Shown piece by piece: positions 46,994-57,213 of a stretch of 64,000 nt of DNA. Below the pieces are notes generated by a model. The model searched no databases. It was not told where the DNA came from and saw only the letters and a list, made by a program, of their open reading frames with translations. A program made the translations under genes and the position numbers. The stretch's first letter is position 1. The number at the start of each line of letters is the position of its first letter. Origin of the DNA: Primula veris (lineage: Eukaryota; Streptophyta; Magnoliopsida; Ericales; Primulaceae); the NCBI GenBank assembly GCA_963682055.1, contig OY821742.1, positions 8,765,816 through 8,829,815 of the forward strand. Reading direction: 5' to 3'.

Positions 46994-47002
46994 TGGCGCC
47001 GT
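46994..47002 (+). other. primer binding site
   Basis: TGGCGCCGT starts two bases after the LTR and complements the 3' end of plant tRNA-Asp(GUC). The match weakens after nine bases. Confidence 0.75.
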
Positions 47003-47109
47003 CTGTGGGAAACCTAAACGCGTTAGCTTCGACTCTCCGTCCTTAAAAGAAACATGCTGGCAATAACCGATTTGACACTCCATCGTCTCGACCCCCCCAC
47101 GTTCTTGGG

Positions 47110-48673
47110 ATGCCGAGAACGCTTTCTTTTGATGAGACCCCTAGGACCGCATCTACCAGGGAGCCCGTTCCCTTGACCGCAACAGCTCCCGCACCCCGAT
47201 CGCGGACCAAGCTAACAGAGATGATGATCGATATCCACCAAAAAGAGCTCGTCGCTCTTGCGGCCCAGAAAGCCTTGATAGCCTCGCTGATGGAGCCGAA
47301 ACTCGAGCCCGCTCAAGGCGCGAGCCAAGACAAATCGGTTCCAGTCCCCGTTAAAAGCGTGATGTCCAGGTTGGGACCCCTCCGACGACCCCCCCTAGAG
47401 ACTCCCAGGGAGCCGGCTAGGGGTGCGGAGTCGGAGCATTCCCAAGAAGGAAATTCTCGCCGCGATAACGAGCGGAGTATACATTCTCGGCTCCGTTGGC
47501 AGGATGGTAGTCGGGACTCACGGCCGGAATCTAGTCACGCCAGAACCGATAAGCCACCTCGGACACGGAGACGTGGCCGATGCGGACGGCACGATGCAGC
47601 CGGTGAGGCAGCGTTGAAAATCGTGGCCTCGACCCGCAGCACCCCGTTCTCGGACGAAATTGAATACAGTACCCCCCCCCCCCCCCCCCCCCCGGAACTC
47701 TATCGCCCCTATCCTCCAAACCTTCAACGCGGACTCTGATCCAGAGGCTCATCTCCGACACTACCGATACCAGATGAACCATTGGTCACACCTTGACCAA
47801 TTAATGTGCAGGTGCTTTCCCGCCAGCCTGGGAAGGCTCGCTAGTAAGTGGTTCCAGTCCCTGCCCATCAATTCTATCCACTGTTGGGACGACCTAGCTT
47901 ATGACTTTGCACACCGGTTCATAAACTTGAAAGAGAGAGCTGCCCAGCCGGAGCAACTCTATCAAGTGAGGGTCCAATCTAAAGAGACCCTCGAGAATTA
48001 TGATAGTCGGTTTTGGTTGAAGCATGCCGAATGCGCGGACTGTCCCGACTCCACCGCCATAGCTGCCTTCAGGCAAAACATGGTAGTTGGGAGCAGGATC
48101 CGAAATGAGATGATCGCGACCCCCCCCCCCCCCAACTCTGTTCCTCAACTCAGGTCCCTCATAAAACAGCATATCGACATAGATAAGGACATGAGGTCAG
48201 CTGGGGCCACACGTTCCGTAGCCCTTATCGACCAGCCAAGGGATCGGTTCGTCGCAACGAGCCCTCGAAGAAACCGGCCCATAGCGGAAAGGATGGAGCG
48301 GCCACGAACGGGAAGAAACCCGCAACCGGCCCCTAAAAGAAGAAAAGAGGACCCCCGACCGGGGCATCAAACCCCTGTCGCCTCGGGGTCGGGCGCTGCC
48401 TATTCCACCACCTTTCGCCTACCTCTTGTCGACCTTCTTAACAAGATTGAGAACGAGCCTTTCTTCTCTTGGCCTCTCCCACTACGGAACGAGCCGGCCC
48501 CAGGGCCTAACGACAAAATCTGTGAATACCACAGGGGTCGCGGCCACCATACCGCCGAGTGCCATGGTCTGAAGGCCAGGCTCGATGGATGGGTCCGGGA
48601 TGGCCTAATGGATAAATATGTCAAATCACGAAGAGAATCCGACCGAGATGGAGAAGGAGTTGATGAGAGGTAG
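47110..48673 (+). CDS. gypsy gag; frame shifts at a C22 run
   Basis: The N-terminal frame (47110 on) is Pro/Arg/Ser rich and disordered. At a run of 22 C (47672-47693) the frame moves by one and continues to TAG at 48671. The second part contains the Retrotrans_gag domain (DPEAHLRHYRYQMNHW, LASKWFQSLP, CWDDLAYDFAHRF) and ends with a knuckle-like CEYHRGRGHHTAEC. The long homopolymer is the simplest cause of the shift, either by slippage during replication or by an assembly error, so gag may be intact in reality. A second C14 run at 48120-48133 keeps frame. The TAG before pol is in frame with the protease. Confidence 0.8.
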
Positions 48674-48691
48674 CGGGACCTCCCCCCACCG

Positions 48692-51600
48692 GTGATGATC
48701 TGTCATGTCATTCACTCTGGGCCCAAAAGGTCAATCCAAAATGGGGCAGAAAGAACCTCAGCACGAGAAGCATTGATGAAGCAGTACGTCTGCCTCGCAG
48801 AAAGCTCAAGCCCTCGGAAAAAGTATAAGCGCAATTCCAAGCCGGATGTAAGCTTCACTGACTTCGACCTGGTGGGGGTGGACGTGCCCCACACTGATGC
48901 CCTCGTTATCTCGGCACAGATAGGCCTATGCGCTGTAGGACGGATCCTCGTTGATCAAGGAGCGTCGGTCAATATACTCTTTGAAGACCTCTTTCGAAAG
49001 ATGGGACTCAAAGAGGAACAGTTGGAAACCGACGTCCCTCCCCTGTACGGATTCAACTCGGAGGCGGTCCGGCCCAAAGGAAACATAACCTTGCCCGTGA
49101 AAACCGGTACGAAAGTTATGGGCGTGGAGTTCACGGTGGTGAATGTCCCCTCTGTTTACAACGTGATATTGGGGCGCCCGTGGCTCCATAGAATAGATGG
49201 AATCTCCTCCACCTTACACCAAAAGATTAAGTATCCAACTGATTCTGGTGTGGAAACCATCTCAGGAAATCAGAAAGTCTCACGCAGCTGTGCCATGGCC
49301 GTGTATTCCGGCAAAAAGATGGTGCCGGCCCAAAGTGCCATGAACATCGAAGCAGAGGACCCTAAGCTGCTGAGGGAACCAAACAAAAAGATGGGGCCTG
49401 AGGCCGAAGACAATGTGGAGGAGGGGCTGCTGAAAATCCAAATCCCGGGGCATGACGAGGACCACTTTTTTATGGTGGGAGCAAAGCATACCAAACCTGA
49501 GGTCACCGACCTCGTCGAACTCCTTCTCCAACACCTCAACAATTTTGCATGGGGTCCAAGCGAGATGCCAGGCATCAGTTCCGACCTCACTTGCCACCAA
49601 CTTAACGTCAACCCGGTTGCCAAGCCCGTGATGCAAAAGGGGCGCCGCGTCAGTCCAGAGCATGCCGATGCCATAAACGAGGAAGTAGAGAAGCTTCTTC
49701 TGGCCGGGGCCATCAGGGAGATTTATTACCCAGATGGCTCGCCAATCCCGTAGTGGTCCCCAAAAAGAACGGAAAGTTGAGGGTGTGCATCGATTATACG
49801 AGCCTCAACAAGGCCTGTCCAAAGGATCCTTTCCCCTTGCCCAAAATCGATCAAATAGTGGACTCTACGGCCGGGGCCGCCAGAATGAGCTTCCTGGATG
49901 CCTGCTCCGGCTACCATCAAATACCTATGTCGGAGGCCGACCAAGAAAAAACTGCCTTCATCACCCCAAGGGGAAATTACTGCTACAAGGTGATGCCCTT
50001 CGGACTCAAGAACGCCGGGGCGACCTATCAGAGAATGGTCACCAAGATATTCTCTAAGAACATAGGCCGAACCATGGAGGTCTATATTGACGACATGGTG
50101 GTAAAAAGCACCCAGGAGAGGGACCACCTATCCGACCTAAGAGAGGTGTTCGAAACAATACGAAGGCATGACCTGAAGCTGAACGCCTCTAAATGTGCCT
50201 TCGGGGTAGGCGCCGGCAAATTCCTGGGGTTCATGGTGACCCATCGCGGCATCGAAGCGAACCCGTCCCAGATCTCTGCCTTGAAAAATTTGAAAACACC
50301 TGAGAAGAGAAGGGACATACAAAAGCTAGCCGGAATGGCTGCCGCCCTCAACAGATTTATTGCCCGGTTCGGGGATCGATGCAAGCCATTCTTTACGGCC
50401 TTGAAAGCTCAGAAGAAATTCGAATGGACCGATGAATGCCGGCGTGCGTTCACCGAGCTGGCTGACTATCTCGGAAGTCCGCCTCTTCTAACTAAGCCGG
50501 ACCCAGGCGATGTCCTTACCCTATACCTGGCCGTGTCCGAGATTGCCGTCAGCGCCGTCCTCATCAAGGAACTCGACAGGGAGCAAAGACCTATCTATTA
50601 CGTGAGCAAAACTCTCCTCGATGACGAGGCTAGGTATACGCCTTTGGAAAAACTCGTCCTAGCCCTCTTCGTGGCCTCACGAAAACTTGCTCACTATTTC
50701 TCTGCACACAGCATTGTGGTCTATACGGACCAGCCTGTGCGAGAAATACTCCAAAAGGGGGATCTCTCTCGACGAATGATGAAGTGGGCCTGCCACTTGA
50801 ACGCCTACGACATCAGCTATGCGCCGCGAAGGTCCGTCAAGGGACAGGCCCTGGCCGACTTCGTGGCAGAATTCACTGGGACGACTCAATGCCCCGACAT
50901 CACAGGTTGTGCCCCCGAGACCTGGACCTTGCACGCGGATGGAGCCGCCAATAAGAAAGGGTCCGGCCTCGGCGTCGTATTCCGATCTCCACAAGGGGAT
51001 GTGATCGAGAAGTCGATCCAACTTGGCTTCAGAGCCACCAATAACGAGGCCGAATATGAGGCCGTTATCGTCGGCCTGAAAATGGCCCGAAGCCTCGGAA
51101 TCAAGAAGATACTGGTGCATACGGACTCTCAATTGGTCAGCAGCCAGATCAGTGGTGAATTTCAGACGAAGGACGACAGGATGGCCAGCTACGTGGCAAT
51201 CACTTCTGGAATACTCCAAAGCTTTGAATGTCAAGAAATCGTCAACATAAACAGAAACGAGAACACCCACGCCGATGCACTAGCGACCCTAGCCTCGGTC
51301 ATGAGTGATAAAAAAGAGAGAGTCATCACCATAGAATACGTCCCTTCGCCTAGCATCGAGGCTAGGGCAACAATTAACATGGTGACTGACCTCCCGCCGG
51401 AACCAAGCTGGATGGACCCCATAATCGAATACCATCGCTCCGGTGATCTTCCCAATGAGAAGAAAGAGGCCGAGAAAATAAGAAGAACGGCACTGGGATT
51501 CTGGATAGCTCCCAACGACAAGCTCTATAAGAGATCGTTCTCTGGCCCCTACTTACTCTGCGTCCACCCTGACATGGTAATGAGGGTCATGGAGGAAATT

Positions 51601-52650
51601 CACGAAGGAACGTGTGGGAGCCATACCGGGGGCAGATCGCTGGCCAACCGAGCCTTGACCCACGGTTATTGGTGGCCCCTCATGCAGAAGGACGCCAAGG
51701 CTTTCGTACTCAGGTGCGAGAAGTGTCAGAAGTACGCACCCATACCCCATGCCCCGGCGCAAAAAATGAGCAGCGTAACCTCGCCCTGGCCCTTTGCACA
51801 GTGGGGCATGGATATCGTCGGACCATTCCCCGTGGCCCCGGGGGGAAAGAAGTTCCTCCTCATGGTCACCGATTACTTCTCAAAATGGGTGGAGGCCGTG
51901 GCCTTAGCAAAGATCACGGAGGCCGAAGTGATACGTTTCCTCTGGAGAGACGTGATCACCAGATTCGGAATCCCCTACTCAATCGTCGCGGACAATGGTG
52001 GACAGTTCACCGGGGACAAATTAAAAACGATGTATGCAAAGTATCACATCAAGAACTACTATTCGACCCCATCGTACCCCCAATGCAACGGACAAGCTGA
52101 GGTATCAAACAAGACCGTGCTCGACGGAATCAAGAAGAGGCTAGACGAGTCCAAAGGACGATGGGCTGCAGAGCTGCATCACGTCCTTTGGGCCTACCGA
52201 ACGACGAGAAGACGGGGCACTCAACAGACACCCTATAGCCTCACTTACGGAATGGAAGCCATCATCCCGTTAGAAATCGGGCTTCCTTCTCTAAGGACGG
52301 ACAAGGTGGAAAACGGGCTTAATGAAAAGATTATGGGGCTAGAGCTGGACTACGCCGAAGAAAAAAGGGAGGTTGCGGCCATCCGTAACGCCGAATATAA
52401 AAATGAGCTGGGGCGTTCTTATAACAAAAGAGTGAACGCCAGACTTTTCCAAGACGAAGACCTCGTGTTACGAAAAATAAACAATAACACCAGGATACAG
52501 TCCGACGGCAAGCTAGGCCCCAATTGGGAAGGCCCCTATCGAATCCTCGGTGCAGTAGGGAACGGGGCCTACCTGTTGGGTCGTCTTCCCAACGACGTCC
52601 CGGTGGACCGACCTTGGAACGTCAACAACCTAAGGAAGTACTACCCGTAG
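48692..52650 (+). pseudogene. gypsy pol: protease, RT, RNase H, archaeal-type RNase H, integrase; one frameshift
   Basis: It is in the same frame as the second part of gag after an in-frame TAG. The protease motif is VDQGASVN, with Gln where Ser or Thr is usual. One missing base near 49733 shifts the frame just before the RT core. RT then runs from VPKKNGKLRVCIDY through FLDACSGYHQI to the catalytic YIDDMVVKS. Next come a gypsy RNase H and, from about 50925, a second one with ADGA, NNEAEYEA, HTDSQL and HADALA supplying D, E, D, D. Integrase has an HHCC region (HEGTCGSH ... CEKCQKY) and DDE core (MDIVGPF, ADNGGQF, QAEVSNK). Apart from the shift all catalytic residues look present. Confidence 0.88.
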
Positions 52651-52735
52651 GGCTCGGACTTTATGACTTTGTGTAAATAAGAATGTGGTGTAAATTTACG
52701 CCTGTGGGCTTTATAAATAAAAACTGCTGTTATTT

Positions 52736-53060
52736 CAGTCCATTTAAATTTTCTATGTGTTTCAGAACACGAGCCTATACGGCACCCCGGTTCATATTTA
52801 CTTGAATTTTTCAGTTCATTTAAATTTTCTATGTGTTTCAGAACACGAGCCTATACGGCACCCCGGTTCATATTTACTTGAATTTTTCAGTTCATCTAAA
52901 TTTTCTATGTGTTTCAGAACACGAGCCTATACGGCACCCCGGTTCATATTTACTTGAATTTTTCAGTTCATCTAAATTTTCTAAGTGTTTCAGAACACGA
53001 GCCTATACGGCACCCCGGTTCATATTTACTTGAATTTTTCAGTTCATTTAAGTTCTATGT
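52736..53060 (+). repeat. 76-bp tandem repeat, four full copies plus a partial
   Basis: Units start at 52736, 52812, 52888 and 52964, with a partial fifth from 53040. Each has TTCTATGTGTTTCAGAACAC and CACCCCGGTTCATATTT. Copies differ at only a few bases. It lies between the end of pol and the end of the antisense gene. Tat-lineage 3' regions are known sources of such repeats, some of which have become satellites. Confidence 0.95.
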
Positions 53061-53281
53061 GTTACTTCGGTTGGCAAGTTATGAGTTGTATAAAACGAGC
53101 GGCCCAACGCCGAAGCATTAAGGCCCACTCATTTGGGAGCGTGTATACAATGAATAAAACACAGAAGAATAAAAGACAAGTCCAAAATTGTTTTTTCATT
53201 TCATTCAATGGAAAGCTATTACATGCTAAGTATAAAAAAGGAAATTACATCGAGAATAAAATCTAAAAACCACAAAAAGCC

Positions 53282-56022
53282 CTAAGATGCCCCCTCATCA
53301 TCATCTGCATCGGCGTCCGAAAGGGCTCGAGGGGTTAAGGGGACCACCTCGGGAACGGGAGCAGAGGGGACCGGAACAAAAATGTTTTCCATGTTCCACA
53401 CCGGATGATCCGGTCCCGCCCTCATAAAAGCTGCTGCCTCAGACCAGCCATCGACATAGAAGGAATTAAAGTCCTTCTGTGTCGATAGCTCCAAGGCGGC
53501 GCTCATCTCTGCCTCGGCGGTTTGAACCGCAGCCTTTACTTTTTCGGCCACCCCGGCCTCAGCGTCTTCGACCGCAGCCTTCACTTTATCGGCCACGCTC
53601 GCTTCAACCTCCTTCAGAGCCGTCACCGCAGCTTGGGCACGCTCCTCGGCCTCAGCACCGGCCTTCCCGGCCTCAGCTCTCCGAGCTTCCAAGGATTCGA
53701 CGAGGCCCTCGGCCCTCTCCGCCCTTTTCTGGGCCCCCTCCGCCTTCTTCAGAGCGTCTTCGGCCTGTTTAGCATTGGCCTCAGCCTTCGAAGCCCACGA
53801 CCTCACCAGTTGCCCTTGCTGGTAGACGTATTGGTTCATCGTCAAGTAGGCCTACAAAAGAAGAGAAACACTTAGCAAGAATTTAAGAAATAAACGAAAG
53901 GCAATGGCACAACGAAAATAACGTTTTACCTGCGGGATCATGGCCATGGCCGACGTCATGGCGGAAGCAAGGTCGCGACCACGTTGGTCGGCCTCGACAG
54001 TCTGCTGCTGAAGCGCGGCCAGAGCAAGCAGGCCAGCATAGGGATGGCCCTCCATAATGCTCCGAACCCCGGTTGCCGCCTTGACCTCCTCCGGAGTCTG
54101 AATAGGCATCCTTGGGAACGGGGAACCAGAGCCTGAGCTTGAGCCCGAAGCGCTAGGCATCGGACCCTTTGCCTGAACGGATGACACCGCTCGCTCTTCA
54201 GCAACGACCACATGCTCCCTGGCATCCTCCCTCGACTCAGAATCCCCGACACGGGCTTTCTTCGCATCCCGAGGGGCCTTCGACTCCTCCCTCTTCCTCT
54301 TGGCAGCTTCGGCTGCTTCAGCTTTACGAGCGGCTCGTTCAGCGGCTCGCTCATGCCTCAACTGCCCCGCCAGGCCTCCCAACCTCTCCAAGGTCTTTAA
54401 CTTAGCATCTGTGGGAGCCACCTCAACCACCTCGTCGTCCCTTGTCCCGACGACCCCCTCCTCCTCCTCAGCCTCGGGCTCCAAAGCCTCCACCTCTTCC
54501 ACCTCCTCGTCCCTTACCCCGTCGATCCCTCCCTCACCAGCCTCGGGCTCAATAATCCCCGCCTCCTCGCCACTTCTGGCCTCGACAATCTCCTCCTCGC
54601 CTCCAGCCTCGGCGGCAACCTCCTCCTCTTCCTCGTCAGAACGGACAACCTACATGGTTTAGACAAAGAAAAGGAGTCAAAATTTTTTTTACAAAATTTA
54701 GTCAACTGTGAAGCTGAAGAATGGAAGAAGGGAAGCTGACTCACCATAGTCCGTGAGGTGCCCAAGGCTGGCCCGGTGGGTGGGGCCTCAGGAGAACTAT
54801 CTTCCAGACGAAAGAAGCCCGTCGTGTCCGGTGCCCTCGAGCTCAGGGGAGGGACATCAAGCAACGGTTTCCCATACTGGTCGATATAGCTGCGGGTACC
54901 GTCCGCCCCCTCCCTATAATGGAGGACGGTACCATCAGGCCGGGTTTCAAACATAACCCCGGCCGACGCAGGAGCAAACGAGGTAATCACCACGGCCTTC
55001 GCCCTGCTGCTTGGCTTCGGCTTCGTCGCCTTCTTCGCCACGGGCATAACCCCGGCCTCGGCCTCAGCTTCTTTGATGGCCTTAGGTGGGAGGGTGGATT
55101 CAAAACCCTTCTCTTTCTCCCACCGTTCCCGGGAGTACCCCACGGGACAGAAGGTCCTAGGGGGCCAGAGGAACTCGTTCCCCTTACAACTTGTGGGGGA
55201 GCCATATAGTAACAGGCGCTCCGCGTCGTGAGCGCCTGCGTCGGTCCCGTCCGGACCCCACCAGTTCAAGGCCAGCTCGATCAACCTCACATTCGGCTCC
55301 CCAATACCCCTTAGCCTCGCGGCCACCGTGGCCTTGTTCTCTTTGTTGCTTAGGACCCTCCCCGGTCTGGTTGGGAGGATCAGGTCATCCCGGCGGAGCC
55401 AGTTACCCTCCACCACGATTACATCTTGTGTGTAACCCCGATTCGAATCAGAGTTACCCAAGATGAGCTGGTTATGCGACCGACACCGCAGGTACGGCTG
55501 CCTGCTTTTGGCTTGGGAGCTAGGCTCGCTCTGTAAAAACTCGTAACAAGCGAGCAGCTCCCTTAACCCCAATGGCTCCGGTAGAGTCGAGCCCAATAGT
55601 TCGCTTAGAGCCTCCATCCCGGCGCAGATCCGGTGGGCTTGCAGAGGCCACTGACAAGGGAGAGTTTGCGTCCAGGCGCATAACTCCGCCAGCAGCTCCG
55701 GGATAGGGAGGTGAGTGCCCCCGTATAGAAGGGACGAGAGAGAGAGCGTCACCATGCTCTTCGGATCCGCTACGATCCCGTTCACCTCGTCGGAGTTCTG
55801 ACACCTCCGAAGACGGAACCCTTCGCCGATCCCGCATAGTTGTCGGAACTCTTCGAGATCGGACCCATGAGTCCGTACCATGATGCTGCTATCGTTGCTA
55901 TCGACGCTCAGGGACGGGTCGAGAACCATAGCCCGGAATGGGAGCGCGTTGGCCATCACGTCCAAGCGTTGCGGAGTAGGGGCAACCATCGGGCCCTTGC
56001 CGGCTCCGTGTTTAATAACCAT
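53282..56022 (-). CDS. antisense three-exon gene inside the gypsy element; gypsy-type putative transposase-like, coiled coil
   Basis: Exons 56022-54745, 54649-53930 and 53851-53282 join at ATG|GTGAGT ... TGTAG|GTT and CAG|GTAAAA ... TTGTAG|GCC, both phase 0, giving 855 residues without a stop. Residues about 50-205 (LPIPELLAELCAW, ICAGMEALSELLG, GLRELLACYEF, DVIVVEGNW) resemble the N-terminal domain of the putative gypsy-type transposase family. Exon 2 begins with a Glu-rich stretch, then a Lys/Arg/Ala helix with KRKREE and DAKKAR as possible nuclear signals. Exon 3 is an Ala/Glu coiled coil followed by NSFYVDGWSEAAAF. The ATG at 56022 was chosen because the upstream in-frame ATG (56136) falls before the expected transcript start from the TATA at 56143-56152. 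Function unknown. Confidence 0.82.
53852..53929 (-). other. intron 2 of the antisense gene (78 bp)
   Basis: GT-AG, T-rich before the acceptor (TTCTCTTCTTTTGTAG). Reading through would add a short hydrophobic tail and then a stop. Confidence 0.8.
54650..54744 (-). other. intron 1 of the antisense gene (95 bp)
   Basis: Strong donor GTGAGT, acceptor CATGTAG, AT-rich interior unlike the GC-rich exons. Unspliced reading shifts frame and loses the acidic and coiled-coil parts. Confidence 0.8.
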
Positions 56023-56142
56023 TTTCTGGCTTAAGTGTTCGAAGATGAAATTTGCTAAGGGTGGAGAAGGTGAGAGAGAATGTTTGCTGTGGAATCTTGT
56101 AGAGAGAAGTTGAAAAAAGTGAAAAATGGTTTTCACTGAGGG

Positions 56143-56152
56143 TATTTATAGG
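56143..56152 (-). promoter_or_regulatory. TATA box of the antisense gene
   Basis: Minus-strand CCTATAAATACC about 120 bases before the chosen ATG. The 370 bases between here and the 3' LTR would be its promoter, separate from the LTR. Confidence 0.65.
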
Positions 56153-56507
56153 CCCCTAGTGGAAGGTGAAAAGACATTTACCAGAAGGTGAAAAGACGCA
56201 ATGGCTCATTGCACGAACTCCTACAAATAACCGCCGCCACTCAATCAATCTCCACCACGTGTACAGCCTGCAGAGGCCATCTGCCAAATGTCACTCACCA
56301 GCCGTTTTAGCATTAATGACGTTGTAGAAATCAAAGGGACAATGACGGCGCCTCGTGTCCACGTGTAAGAAATCCATGAATGGTTGCACACGTGTCATAA
56401 AACAGCCATGCATGAGCATATTTGCACCGACGAGCACGAGAACAAAATGACCGGAGCCCCCGTAACGACCAGAGATCCTCGCCGACCTCGTCCTTAGCAA
56501 CGACTCC

Positions 56508-56521
56508 GGACAGGGAGCTGT
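56508..56521 (+). other. probable polypurine tract
   Basis: GGACAGGGAGCTGT directly before the 3' LTR start. Purine rich but imperfect. Confidence 0.45.
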
Positions 56522-57208
56522 TGGCGAGGGAATGTCAGCATCCCCTCGTCCGGGGAAATAACGCCCCCAAAGCGGGCCGTCCGGGCCTCATCAACCCTGA
56601 ATGATGCGACGCCCCGGATTGGGAGGGCCGAGCCGTGCTGAGGCCGGCCCAAAGAAGCGTGTCGAGTACGCTTCCCCAATTAATGATGCTGCCCCCTTGG
56701 GGGACCCTCCTGACGTTTCACCGACGTGGCCCAATCACAGGACACCTCCTGTGGGCCCCGGGAAAGGACAGTACCCTTGTCAGAGTCATAAATGACTCTG
56801 ACGCCGTTGGATCAACATCTTACAGTACAGTGATCCAAGGGCTAATACGCCTCTGATCACACTATAAATACCCCCACTAATACCACTTAGAGAGGGGACA
56901 CAAAAAAGACAGAGAGGAGAGATAAAGCTTAAACAACCCGGACCCCCTGAACACTATCTGTACCACTCGATACAACGACCTGTAGCCGGCCCGGTCCCTC
57001 ATCCTTAATTATATTCCTACTTTCAGTTAACACCGATACTGACTTGATCGTTGGAGAGGGAAAACCTGGTACCAACCCCGGGCCCCTGTTCGTTCCTTGT
57101 GCAGGCACGAAGACCACCTGACCGCCGGAGCATACCTGACCGCCTCGGAAGATCGGAGCCAACGCGAAGTTGATTAAGTCGAGCTTGGGAAGAAAATCAA
57201 GCTCGCCA
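56522..57208 (+). repeat. gypsy 3' LTR
   Basis: 687 bp, same length as the 5' LTR, ending CTCGCCA before GAAAC. TATA at 56862-56870. Confidence 0.95.
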
Positions 57209-57213
57209 GAAAC

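Larger units (their letters stand above)
46305..57208 (+). mobile_element. young Ty3/gypsy element (Tat lineage) with antisense gene
   Basis: 10.9 kb, with perfect GAAAC duplications at 46300-46304 and 57209-57213. Two 687-bp LTRs begin TGGCGAG and end CTCGCCA. The interior has a primer site, gag, protease, RT, RNase H, a second (archaeal-type) RNase H, integrase, a tandem repeat, and a three-exon gene on the opposite strand. A second RNase H and a long 3' region with extra ORFs are marks of the Tat lineage (Retand/RIRE2-like). The element is much more GC rich than its surroundings. The LTRs differ at about seven sites by eye (about 1%), so insertion is recent. Confidence 0.95.

Noticed and set aside
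47518..51770. Many minus-strand ORFs opposite gag and pol, some over 130 codons
   Set aside because: GC-rich sense coding leaves few stops on the other strand. No domain is recognisable and there is no promoter or splice structure, unlike the gene at 53282-56022.
52757..53266. Series of overlapping plus-strand ORFs of 66-93 codons with the same sequence
   Set aside because: They are one chance frame repeated by the 76-bp tandem repeat.
53479..54662. Plus-strand Pro/Arg/Ser-rich ORFs across the antisense gene
   Set aside because: Mirror frames of Ala/Glu-rich coding on the minus strand.
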